Positions 1-5,394 are shown, counted from the stretch's first letter. The stretch is DNA of 7,023 nucleotides from JBOHHR01 sp050740975 (GCA_050740975.1 JBOIEE010000185.1:1-7023); one strand, 5' to 3'. Notes: generated by a model not told the origin, from the sequence alone. Made by a program: numbers and translations.

Positions 1-19
1 CGTGTGTGCTGCGCCGGTC

Positions 20-199
20 TTACGGGCAGGCACCGCCACTTATACAAGTGTCGATGTCGGTAATAACCCCACCGACCGTGAGTCCAAGGGCCTTGAACGC
101 ACCAACTACCGCCAGCCCGATCAGGCCCCCCGCAATCGCATACTCGACTGTGGTCAGACCATCTTCTTCCTTCAGGAAGCGAATCAATTTCGTCAACAT
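20..199 (-). CDS. flp: Flp-family type IVb pilin (prepilin, 59 aa)
   Basis: This gene encodes the small structural pilin of a Tad/Flp pilus. The 59-residue product has a short charged leader ending in KEEDG (residues 10-14), followed by LTTVEY (15-20). This is the Flp prepilin signature: the peptidase (TadV/CpaA in known systems) would cut after Gly14, leaving Glu at +5 and Tyr at +6 of the mature pilin. A hydrophobic helix follows (about 21-47, rich in Gly, Ala, Leu and Val), then a short tail with Cys52 and Cys58. The mature pilin would be about 45 residues, typical of Flp. The ATG at 199 has a GAGGA ribosome site (207-211) with a 7-nt spacer. The gene lies downstream of the secretin and tadD-like genes on the same strand, but has its own sigma-54 promoter. 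The Cys pair is unusual. Identification rests on the motif and the gene neighbourhood. Confidence 0.93.
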   Translation of the reverse strand: MLTKLIRFLKEEDGLTTVEYAIAGGLIGLAVVGAFKALGLTVGGVITDIDTCISGGACP

Positions 200-296
200 C
201 AGAATTTCCTCACAAGTTAAATGTCGTCAACACTGTCTCCCCTCTCGATGCCGCCTTGCGGCGCGAGCGCCGTAACGCGTGTCATGCGGAGCTTAG

Positions 297-313
297 TGCA
301 GGAGGCTTGCCAA
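297..313 (-). promoter_or_regulatory. sigma-54 (-24/-12) promoter for flp
   Basis: On the minus strand the sequence TTGGCAAGCCTCCTGCA matches the sigma-54 consensus (TTGGCACG, four bases, TTGCA) with two mismatches. The GG (311-310) and GC (299-298) are exactly 10 bases apart. Transcription would start near 286, giving an 85-90 nt leader before the flp ATG at 199. The leader contains a GC-rich hairpin (CGCC-TTGC-GGCG on the plus strand, 252-263). Pilin genes in several type IV pilus systems use sigma-54, which supports the call. An AT-rich stretch at about 330-390 lies where an activator could bind, but I see no clear site. Confidence 0.75.
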
Positions 314-480
314 CTTTTTGAGGACGCTGGGGCGAAAATCAGAACAAGAAAAATAGCTTTATGAAACAATAGGTAACATTAATAAGCCCAGACGGCGAGG
401 CGCTTGAATTGCGAACCGGTGCGCAATTTTGACCATTGGATTAAAGTTTTCCCCCTTCCTGCCGAGCCCGATCTTGCTGT

Positions 481-588
481 CCCCAGGGGGCGACAGTAGG
501 TGCGGAAATCGGCGCGGGTGGGGAAAAGCCGGCTTCCTGCCGCAAGGCGTCCTTTTAGTCGCGAGGCGTCGGAGCGGGAGTCGATGTC
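481..588. repeat. Direct repeat, copy A (~108 bp)
   Basis: This is the left copy of an imperfect direct repeat; the right copy is at 715-821, offset by 233-235 bp. A 33-bp core is identical in both (524-556 and 757-789). A second identical block follows (557-573 and 791-807), separated by a 1-base indel. Flanking parts match less well (for example GTAGG, GGAAATCGGCGC and TCGATGTC in both). Read on the minus strand, this copy still encodes a PTPRD-stop ending in one frame, matching the end of the tadD-like protein. It therefore looks like a duplicated gene end, or one member of a dispersed repeat family. Confidence 0.85.
524..543 (-). terminator. Terminator-like hairpin in repeat copy A
   Basis: This is the same GCGGC-AGGAA-GCCGGC hairpin as in copy B, here followed by TTTT on the minus strand. 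No gene ends directly before it. If functional, it could stop read-through from the tadD-like operon before flp. Confidence 0.3.
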
Positions 589-714
589 GCCGGCGCCCGC
601 GGCGGATATCCTGGACGGCCTGAACTTAACCTTATGCCGACAGGAGAAAATGTTGAACCATCGAGCACGATGGGCATTAGAGTTTTTAGCTTTCTGTAGT
701 GCGGTCTTTGCCAT

Positions 715-821
715 CTCCAGGCGGCGGCGGTAGGTTCCGGAAATCGGCGCAAGCGAAAAAGCCGGCTTCCTGCCGCAAGGCGTCCTTTTCAGTCGCGAGG
801 CGTCGGATCGGGGTCGATGTC
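715..821. repeat. Direct repeat, copy B, overlapping the tadD-like 3' end
   Basis: This is the right copy of the repeat described at 481-588. It includes the last 10 or so codons and the TGA stop (789-791) of the tadD-like gene plus about 75 bp downstream. Similarity stops abruptly at about 821-825, inside the coding sequence. The repeat therefore does not follow the gene boundary. Confidence 0.85.
756..776 (-). terminator. Weak intrinsic terminator after tadD-like gene
   Basis: Starting 13 nt past the stop codon, the minus strand reads GCGGC-AGGAA-GCCGGC followed by TTTTT. The arms form five base pairs with one bulged G, then a run of five T. Position and T-run fit an intrinsic terminator, but the short bulged stem makes it weak. 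Confidence 0.4.
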
Positions 822-1715
822 CCCAGCGCTGGCATCGCCTGGGTTGTGGGAAAACAGCCGGTTAAGCCGTTCGAGGTTGGCCTCTGCGGTGGGATAGTAG
901 CTGGGTGAGACCTCGATGGCGCGGCGGAGGTAGGTTTTTGCATCGGCGTGCCTGCCCTCCAGCAAACAGACGTAGCCGATGTTGTTCAAGGCCTGGGGCC
1001 TGCCCATCACCCGCTCGAAGGCATCCAAGGCCTTTTGGTATTGGCCTAGCCGGGTGTATAAGAGGCCCAGATTCGACCAGGCCTTGCTATGCTCAGGGTC
1101 CTGCTCCAAGGCTTGATGGTAGTAGCGCATAGCGGCCTTGCGGTCGCCCGTGAGATAATACGAGTAGCCGAGGTTGTTGAGCAGCATGGGCGAATCCGGC
1201 CTCATCTTGAGGGCCGCTTGGTAGTGCGAAACGGCACGCCCGTGATCCTTTGCAAAATCATGAATCAGCCCCAAGGCGTTGTACGCGCGCCAACGTGAGG
1301 GATCGAGGGCGAGCGCGCGTTCGAGCTGCTCTGCGGCGGCGGGGTTCTGCCCTTTACGGAGCAACACCAGGCCTAAACCTTCGCGCGCACCGGGATGGTT
1401 TCCATCCAGCTTCAGGGCTTGGCGGAAAGTCTGTTCCGAGAGGTCCAGTTTGCCGCGCAGTCCGTGCACGACCGCGATCTTGTAGCGGGCCTCGATGTTT
1501 TTGCCATCCAGCTCCAGCGCCTTCAGGTATTCGAACAGGGCGCGGTCCAGATCCCCTTTGCGCAAGGCCACATCGCCGTGGGCGATGGCCCGTTGCGCCT
1601 TGCCCTGCATCGCTAGCGGCGAAGTATCGGCCGTCTGACTTCTCGGCAGGGTGGCGCAAGCGCCCAGCGTGATCACCGCCAGCAGCATGCCGAGCGTACG
1701 CGTGGTCGATCGCAC
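789..1715 (-). CDS. tadD: TadD-like TPR lipoprotein of the Tad pilus locus (308 aa)
   Basis: The product is an exported lipoprotein made almost wholly of tetratricopeptide repeats. In Tad systems TadD is such a TPR lipoprotein and is needed for pilus assembly. The chosen GTG start at 1715 gives a compact signal peptide, RSTTRTLGMLLAVITLGAC after the initiator, with lipobox LGAC and lipidated Cys20. Starts further upstream would overlap the preceding lipoprotein gene and add an unlikely long leader. The first downstream ATG (1688) would leave no positive charge before the hydrophobic stretch. The ribosome site is weak, so translation may be coupled to the upstream gene, which ends 28 bp before. 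About seven TPR units run from residue 38 to 274, with typical motifs such as YNALGLIHDFAKDHGRAVSHY (one unit, 145-165, shown in part: YNALGLIHDF). The last residues (ASAGDIDPDPTPRD) lie in a direct repeat. The tadD symbol rests on architecture and context. Confidence 0.75.
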   Translation of the reverse strand: MRSTTRTLGMLLAVITLGACATLPRSQTADTSPLAMQGKAQRAIAHGDVALRKGDLDRALFEYLKALELDGKNIEARYKIAVVHGLRGKLDLSEQTFRQALKLDGNHPGAREGLGLVLLRKGQNPAAAEQLERALALDPSRWRAYNALGLIHDFAKDHGRAVSHYQAALKMRPDSPMLLNNLGYSYYLTGDRKAAMRYYHQALEQDPEHSKAWSNLGLLYTRLGQYQKALDAFERVMGRPQALNNIGYVCLLEGRHADAKTYLRRAIEVSPSYYPTAEANLERLNRLFSHNPGDASAGDIDPDPTPRD

Positions 1716-1743
1716 TTGAGGAACGCTCGCTATCGGTGCCCGC

Positions 1744-2016
1744 CTAAGGCGCGATTCGAATATCGAGAGGCTGGTCGACTTCCTTAGGTCTAGCGACATC
1801 CTTGCGATATTCATCCAGTACGTTATGCCCCTTGGGGGCATCGAATCCCGGGGCTTGCGTGGGCGGATTATGCACCGCGGCGGGGTCGTAGATCTGGGCG
1901 TCGATCATCTGCCGCACCGAGTTTCCGTAATCGTCCTCGACCTGGATCGGATCGGTGCTCGCAGTGCACCCCCCAAGGCAGATAGCCACAAGCGCGACCA
2001 GAGAAAACTTAGCCAT
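1744..2016 (-). CDS. Small lipoprotein in the Tad pilus operon (90 aa)
   Basis: This gene encodes a short secreted lipoprotein of unassigned function. The signal peptide MAKFSLVALVAICLGGC has a clear lipobox (LGGC) with lipidated Cys17. Thr at +2 suggests outer-membrane sorting. The mature part (about 74 residues) is hydrophilic and has no transmembrane segment. Visible features are NSVRQMIDAQIYDPAA (residues 32-47), a Pro-rich stretch (51-61) and a C-terminal VLDEYRKDVARPKEVDQPL (66-84). It starts 15 bp after the secretin stop and ends 28 bp before the tadD-like start, so it is surely co-transcribed. I recall similar short lipoproteins between the secretin and TPR genes in other Tad-type loci, but could not check this. 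It is much shorter than CpaD, so I do not assign that name. A plausible but unproven role is as a pilotin or accessory factor for the secretin. Confidence 0.85.
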   Translation of the reverse strand: MAKFSLVALVAICLGGCTASTDPIQVEDDYGNSVRQMIDAQIYDPAAVHNPPTQAPGFDAPKGHNVLDEYRKDVARPKEVDQPLDIRIAP

Positions 2017-2023
2017 GGTGTTG

Positions 2024-2029
2024 TCCTCC
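2024..2029 (-). promoter_or_regulatory. Strong ribosome site fixing the small lipoprotein start
   Basis: GGAGGA on the minus strand lies 7 nt before the ATG at 2016. An in-frame GTG at 2031 would place this site inside the coding sequence and add five residues before the signal peptide. The ATG at 2016 is therefore the start. Confidence 0.8.
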
Positions 2030-2031
2030 AC

Positions 2032-3705
2032 TTAAAGTTCGTGACCGAAAGTTTTCCCCTGTTCCGCGCCGCCGCCTTGCGCCGCATCCGGCTCGGGCGG
2101 TTTGGGGCTTCTCTTTTCCATTTTTCCCATGAGATAGAACTCCAGGTCATCGGGCGGCACGAAGCTGTCGGTAGGCAGCCGCACCTGTTGCGCGGAGATG
2201 GGTCGGGCCAGGTGAGGGGTCACGAACATCACCAGTTCGGTCTGACCCCCTTGGTATTCCTGGCTGCGGAATAAGGCTCCGAGCACCGGTACATCACCCA
2301 GGCCTGGGAATTTGTCGACCAACTCCCTAAGGTTATCGTTGATCAATCCGGCGATCCCTATGGTCTGCCCGTCCGCCAGCTCCACGCTGCTCTGCGCGCT
2401 GCGCTTGGTGAGCGAGGGGATCACAAAAGTGCTGGGCGTGCCCTGGAAAGTCAGCAAGACATTGTTAGCGGCAGATAACTCGCTGACATCGACGTTCAGC
2501 TTGAGGCTGATCCGGCCCGAGTCCAGCACCACCGGAACGAATCTGACGCCGACGCCGAATTGCTTGAATTCGATGGTGATGGCGTTGCTGTTGCCGCCTT
2601 GCGGGACCGGGATCGGAAACTCGCCGCCAGAGAGGAATTCCGCTTGTTGGCCTGTAAGCGTGGTTAGGGTCGGTTCGGCCAGGATCTTGGCCAAGCCTTT
2701 CTCCCGGGACACGTCTAAGACCCATTCAAACAGGAAATCGCCGGACAGGTACTGCAGAAAGGCCCCGGAGGCGTCGATGGCGACTTCGCCTAGCTCTATC
2801 TCGCTGGTCGAGGGTCCGATGGAGCTGCCGCCGAAATTGCCGAAAATGGGCACCTCCAGTCCATCTGCATTCAAGGCGTCTGGGAATGAGGCGCCGCCGC
2901 GGTTCACCCCCAACTGGACATCGTTTCCGAAATGCAGGAAATTCACATCGGAATCGAGACGTTTGAGCACGGTGCGCGCCATTTCGGCTACTTTGATCTC
3001 AAGCATGACTTGCTGTGCGCCTCCCACTTGCAGCAAGTTAACGACGCTGCCCTCTTTACAGGGAGCCGTCGTCCCCGCATCCGGGCTTGATTCCGGCACA
3101 CCGAGCAACTCCGCTGACTCGGTCTCCTTTGGCGCGCTCGGGACAGCGAATGTCGCCGCTCCTCCAGAACCGCCGCCTTTTTTGCACGGCGCTAGGAAAC
3201 TCGCGGCGAGCTCCTCAGCGGCGCTCATCTTAACCACATTGGAGACTTCTCCGGTCAAAATGATCCGTTCCTGGGCCGAATAGACCTTGATGTTCTCCCC
3301 CGGCAACAGTTCGTACAGCTTCTCTTTTAAGGTGCCAAGATCGGGGGTAACTTCCACGTTAAACGATTGAAAAAGCCGATTTCGAGCATCCCACACCATC
3401 ACGTTGGTGGTACCGAGGCCCCTGCCGACCACGTAAAGCTGCCGGTTGTTCAATATGATGATGTCCGCGATCGCCGAACTGCCGACGGAGATCTGCTTCG
3501 CCGGCTGCGCGAGTGGGATCACGGCAGATTTGGATAGGGGGACCTGGAAAACTTCACCGCTTCCGTAAAGCCGCTGGTCGAAGTTTTGTGCGGGCGCGTT
3601 GCAGGCCAAACCGATACCAAAAAAACAGGCGCAAGCGAACCGCCACAGCGCGGCGCCTCGATCGCCCGCCTCCATCCGTCTCTTTTGGACGTTGTCGTTA
3701 TCCAT
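2032..3705 (-). CDS. rcpA: Tad pilus outer-membrane secretin, RcpA/CpaC family (557 aa)
   Basis: This protein should form the outer-membrane channel through which the Flp pilus emerges. After a signal peptide (about 1-40, probably cut near APAQ-N), residues 48-118 form the N-terminal pilus/secretin domain (GSGEVFQVPLSKS, IADIIILNNRQLYVVGRGLG). A BON-like region follows (about 122-170). The conserved VVNLLQVGGAQQVMLEIKVA is at 221-240. The secretin core is at about 335-500, with AKILAEPTLTTLTGQQAEFL (339-358), GEFPIPVP, GVGVRFVP, ELADGQTIGIAGLI (442-455), FPGLGDVPVLGALFRS (466-481) and ELVMFVTPHLARP (490-502). The C-terminal DDLEFYLMGK is typical of the RcpA/CpaC group. An ATG at 3705 follows AGGGGG at a short spacing; Met11 is a less likely start. 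A low-complexity insert at about 173-219 is flanked by APCKKG and APCKEG. It is the first gene of the minus-strand operon. Confidence 0.93.
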   Translation of the reverse strand: MDNDNVQKRRMEAGDRGAALWRFACACFFGIGLACNAPAQNFDQRLYGSGEVFQVPLSKSAVIPLAQPAKQISVGSSAIADIIILNNRQLYVVGRGLGTTNVMVWDARNRLFQSFNVEVTPDLGTLKEKLYELLPGENIKVYSAQERIILTGEVSNVVKMSAAEELAASFLAPCKKGGGSGGAATFAVPSAPKETESAELLGVPESSPDAGTTAPCKEGSVVNLLQVGGAQQVMLEIKVAEMARTVLKRLDSDVNFLHFGNDVQLGVNRGGASFPDALNADGLEVPIFGNFGGSSIGPSTSEIELGEVAIDASGAFLQYLSGDFLFEWVLDVSREKGLAKILAEPTLTTLTGQQAEFLSGGEFPIPVPQGGNSNAITIEFKQFGVGVRFVPVVLDSGRISLKLNVDVSELSAANNVLLTFQGTPSTFVIPSLTKRSAQSSVELADGQTIGIAGLINDNLRELVDKFPGLGDVPVLGALFRSQEYQGGQTELVMFVTPHLARPISAQQVRLPTDSFVPPDDLEFYLMGKMEKRSPKPPEPDAAQGGGAEQGKTFGHEL

Positions 3706-3804
3706 GTTCCCCCTTTAAAGATGTATCGATGCCCACTCGGCTACTTGGCGGGTTTACACCCTTCGCACAGTCGAGAGGCACCAGCAGACGTATAACCTAA
3801 ATAG

Positions 3805-3833
3805 AACTTAGTAAACGCCTGAATTCCCGTCAA
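3805..3833 (-). promoter_or_regulatory. Possible sigma-70 promoter for the secretin operon
   Basis: On the minus strand TTGACG (3833-3828) is followed after 17 bp by TAAGTT (3810-3805). The -35 is good and the -10 is poor (3 of 6). An alternative -10, TTATAC at 3795-3790, lacks a well-placed -35. Either would give a leader of about 80-100 nt. The operon may need an activator. Confidence 0.3.
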
Positions 3834-3927
3834 GGTAAGCGGAATCGTGCTAGCGCTCACGCCGGAAGCTTAAGTTAGAGCTCACACAGTACGGTTTGCA
3901 CTGACAGAGGTGCTACCTCCATATTAT

Positions 3928-4062
3928 TTTTTCGAGCTGCCCCGCTTAAGCTCGGCGCAACGCTCGTCGATTCCAGCGCTTTTTCGACAGCGCCGACTTC
4001 AACTAATTATCGGCGCGGACATAGCATGATTAGCGAATCCATATGCAATCCGGCTCGAAAAA
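3928..4062. repeat. 10-bp inverted repeat pair enclosing a structured segment
   Basis: TTTTTCGAGC (3928-3937) and its exact reverse complement GCTCGAAAAA (4053-4062) enclose about 115 bp. Inside is a perfect 7-bp stem, GCGCCGA (3990-3996) with TCGGCGC (4010-4016), around a 13-nt AT-rich loop. Just before it, GTCGA (3966-3970) can pair with TCGAC (3984-3988). No gene or known RNA is recognisable here. It could be a small mobile-element remnant, a structured RNA or chance. Confidence 0.4.
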
Positions 4063-4164
4063 GTCTTCGGTAGCATGCGGGCCTGAAGCATTAACCAGAA
4101 CATGTGCGCCGTTATACGGACTTGCGCGGTCAGGGCTACCGCGTGATGACGCATTTCAGCAGTT

Positions 4165-4192
4165 ATTGACGGGGATAAGCACCGATTGACGG
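4165..4192. repeat. Tandem ATTGACGG sites, 20 bp apart
   Basis: ATTGACGG occurs at 4165-4172 and 4185-4192. The 20-bp spacing is close to two DNA turns, so a protein could bind both copies on one face. They lie about 140-165 bp upstream of the predicted sigma-54 start, within the usual range for activator sites. The right copy also contains a possible -35 element. Confidence 0.45.
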
Positions 4193-4213
4193 CTCTCCGC
4201 TTGGCCCTATTTT
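4186..4213 (+). promoter_or_regulatory. Possible sigma-70 promoter upstream of helical-protein gene
   Basis: TTGACG (4186-4191) is followed by a 16-bp spacer and TATTTT (4208-4213). The -35 is good and the -10 is moderate. It would give a leader of about 150 nt and would be additional to the sigma-54 promoter nearer the gene. Confidence 0.3.
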
Positions 4214-4230
4214 GGGATAGCCTTTCCCAT

Positions 4231-4304
4231 GCTTGAGATAACTTACTGATCGTAAGCGGAACATTTCAGCGCGGGTGGCTCCGCTCGAGAGCTTGATAAC
4301 TTAC
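4231..4304. repeat. Direct repeats GCTTG..ATAACTTAC next to sigma-54 promoter
   Basis: GCTTGAGATAACTTAC (4231-4246) and GCTTGATAACTTAC (4291-4304) differ only by two extra bases in the first copy. The first runs into an inverted repeat, CTTAC-TGATC-GTAAG (4242-4256). The second abuts the -24 element of the sigma-54 promoter. Placement suggests regulator-binding sites at about -90 and about -30 from the predicted start. Confidence 0.5.
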
Positions 4305-4319
4305 GGCAGGGTTGTTGCC
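4304..4319 (+). promoter_or_regulatory. sigma-54 (-24/-12) promoter for the helical exported protein
   Basis: CGGCAGGGTTGTTGCC has GG at 4305-4306 and GC at 4317-4318 with exactly 10 bases between, and an intact TTGC at -12. The -24 element GGCAGG differs from GGCACG at one base. Transcription would start near 4330, about 40 nt before the ATG at 4371. Confidence 0.65.
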
Positions 4320-4370
4320 TGTTTGCCCGCTGTTGTCCTTTAACTCTATTTGTTTTTTATGAGGAAGCGT

Positions 4371-5243
4371 ATGAACCACTCCGTCGATTTTAAGACGTTA
4401 GTACTGGGCTTGCTGCTATTCGCGACCCATTGTGCCATTGCCGGAGACAAGTTTTCCGACCGAGATCGGCTAAGCGAAACTTTGCTCCGCGATGATCATC
4501 TGGCCGTGGTCGCCGCGGAGGAAGATCTAGCGGCTGCCCAAGCGGATTTGGACGCTGCTGTCACCGGGAATGCCTCTGTCGAGGAGATCGCAGCGCTTAA
4601 TGCCAAGCGGCTTGAAGCTGTGGCCAACCTAGAGGAGGCTCAGCACAGCTTTGCGCTTGAGGAGCCGACGATCGAGACCCAGCTTGAGGCGCTATCCGAT
4701 GAGCAGGTCTTTGCGCTGAATCGCTCGCTGAATAACGCCGTAAGCAGCGGCCTCAACGTAGACATCGACTCAGAGCATCTGCAGGACGTGATCGATGGCG
4801 ACTATGACGGGCGTCAGATCAACGCGCTGACCAAGGCCTTAGAGGAGGAGGCGAAGTTCACCAAGCTCTCCGATAAATTTCAGGATAAATACGAGGCATC
4901 GGGCAACGAGCGATTCCTTGAGCACTCCGAGCGCATGCTGGACAAGGGTGTGCAGCAGAAGGAGAAGTTTCTGAGCAAAATCGACAAATTTGATGCAAAG
5001 CGTGATGCCACGGAGCTTAGCTTGAAGCGGGGTAGGATGAGAAATGAGCTTGATCTGAGGCGCGATAGCCCCCGGCAGGTCAAAGGCGATATGAAACGCG
5101 AGCTGAGGCAGGAGATCAAGCACGAGCTCGCGCGGGATCTCAAACGCGATGTCAGAGGGCAGGCCAAACAAGCCGCGAAACAAGTGGTCAGGGAACAGAG
5201 CAAGCACACCGCCAAGGGAAAGGGAAAAGGACATAAGGGCTAA
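4371..5243 (+). CDS. Exported helical, charge-rich protein with basic tail (290 aa, unknown function)
   Basis: I do not recognise this family. The N-terminus (MNHSVDFKTLVLGLLLFATH then CAIA) is a signal peptide, probably cut after Ala24. There is no lipobox at Cys21. The mature protein is almost entirely helix-forming and charged. Residues about 35-100 are acidic and Ala-rich with coiled-coil character (EEDLAAAQADLDAAV, NAKRLEAVANLEEA). Residues 108-160 contain a distinct block (LSDEQVFALNRSLNNAV, then DYDGRQINALTKALEEE). Residues 160-215 are mixed-charge helix. The tail from about 216 is strongly basic, with alternating Lys/Arg and Glu/Asp (GDMKRELRQEIKHELARDLK), ending in KGKGKGHKG. The ATG at 4371 has GAGGAAG just upstream; an in-frame TTG at 4350 and ATG at 4359 lie before or over that site and are less likely. 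It has a sigma-54 promoter and is followed by a strong terminator, so it is probably transcribed alone. It would act in the periplasm or outside the cell. Confidence 0.85.
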   Translation: MNHSVDFKTLVLGLLLFATHCAIAGDKFSDRDRLSETLLRDDHLAVVAAEEDLAAAQADLDAAVTGNASVEEIAALNAKRLEAVANLEEAQHSFALEEPTIETQLEALSDEQVFALNRSLNNAVSSGLNVDIDSEHLQDVIDGDYDGRQINALTKALEEEAKFTKLSDKFQDKYEASGNERFLEHSERMLDKGVQQKEKFLSKIDKFDAKRDATELSLKRGRMRNELDLRRDSPRQVKGDMKRELRQEIKHELARDLKRDVRGQAKQAAKQVVREQSKHTAKGKGKGHKG

Positions 5244-5264
5244 CTAGCCTTAAGATGCCAAGGC

Positions 5265-5291
5265 AAAAAGGGGGCGCAAGCCCCCTTTTTT
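5265..5291 (+). terminator. Strong intrinsic terminator after the helical-protein gene
   Basis: AAAAA precedes the stem GGGGGC-GCAA-GCCCCC (5270-5285), followed by TTTTTT. The 6-bp GC stem is capped by a stable GNRA tetraloop, and the A-tract extends the stem. It starts 22 bp after the stop codon. The symmetric A/T tracts would let it work in both directions, and it separates this gene from the next one. Confidence 0.93.
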
Positions 5292-5356
5292 CTTGACGCT
5301 TTTCTGCGCTTGGTCCTTAAGCTCGGCGCGCTCAAGCTGGGGCTCGGCGTGTGAAC

Positions 5357-5362
5357 TATACT
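5357..5362 (+). promoter_or_regulatory. Possible -10 element for the TPR-barrel gene
   Basis: TATACT matches the sigma-70 -10 consensus at 5 of 6 positions and lies 33 bp before the ATG at 5395. I see no good -35 at 16-18 bp upstream; the region is GC-rich with a repeated GCTCGGCG (5321-5328 and 5342-5349). An activator may be needed. The strong terminator just upstream argues that a promoter must lie in this interval. Confidence 0.45.
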
Positions 5363-5394
5363 TTTTGAGTTCGCTAAAAAACAACGGGGGGGAT

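Larger units (their letters stand above)
200..788. other. Non-coding gap between tadD-like gene and flp
   Basis: These 589 bases contain no credible gene. Reading frames here have no ribosome sites and no recognisable protein features. Identifiable content is the flp leader and sigma-54 promoter (200-313), an AT-rich tract (about 330-390), one full copy of a direct repeat (481-588), about 125 bp of unassigned sequence between the copies (589-714), and the start of the second repeat copy (715 onward) with a weak terminator-like hairpin. Confidence 0.7.
3706..4370. other. Divergent intergenic region, repeat-rich
   Basis: These 665 bases separate the leftward secretin gene from the rightward helical-protein gene. 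I see no credible coding sequence. They hold possible promoters for both directions, hairpins (GAGGT-GCT-ACCTC at 3907-3919 and a 7-bp stem at 3990-4016), a 10-bp inverted repeat pair, two ATTGACGG copies exactly 20 bp apart, CATTTCAGC twice (4152-4160, 4262-4270), two GCTTG..ATAACTTAC copies, and a sigma-54 promoter at the right end. Confidence 0.75.

Noticed and set aside
481..600. c-di-GMP (GEMM) riboswitch in the GC-rich repeat region
   Set aside because: The conserved riboswitch core words are absent on both strands, and the repeat overlaps coding sequence.
379..714. 111-codon minus-strand reading frame across repeat copy A
   Set aside because: Its ATG has the only GGAG directly adjacent with no spacer, the sequence is Arg/Ser-rich shadow-like, and it shows no domain or signal.
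2312..3283. Long plus-strand reading frame (323 codons) opposite the secretin
   Set aside because: It is fully antisense to a well-supported secretin gene and shows no recognisable protein features.
3747..3761. GC-N10-CC (minus-strand GG-N10-GC) upstream of the secretin as a sigma-54 site
   Set aside because: The -12 element reads CCGC and the -24 lacks GGCAC. It is better seen as a small GGGT-TTAC-ACCC inverted repeat of unknown meaning.
4095..4169. 25-codon open stretch reading PEHVRRYTDLRGQGYRVM onward
   Set aside because: It is bounded by stops with no start signal. It looks protein-like but is too short to call a gene remnant.
4350..4370. Upstream TTG (4350) or ATG (4359) starts for the helical protein
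   Set aside because: They place the GAGGAAG ribosome site inside the coding sequence. The ATG at 4371 gives a proper spacing and signal peptide.
5293..5394. Upstream in-frame start for the TPR-barrel gene
   Set aside because: It would begin directly after the terminator and read through the -10 element and ribosome site, adding residues that destroy the signal peptide.
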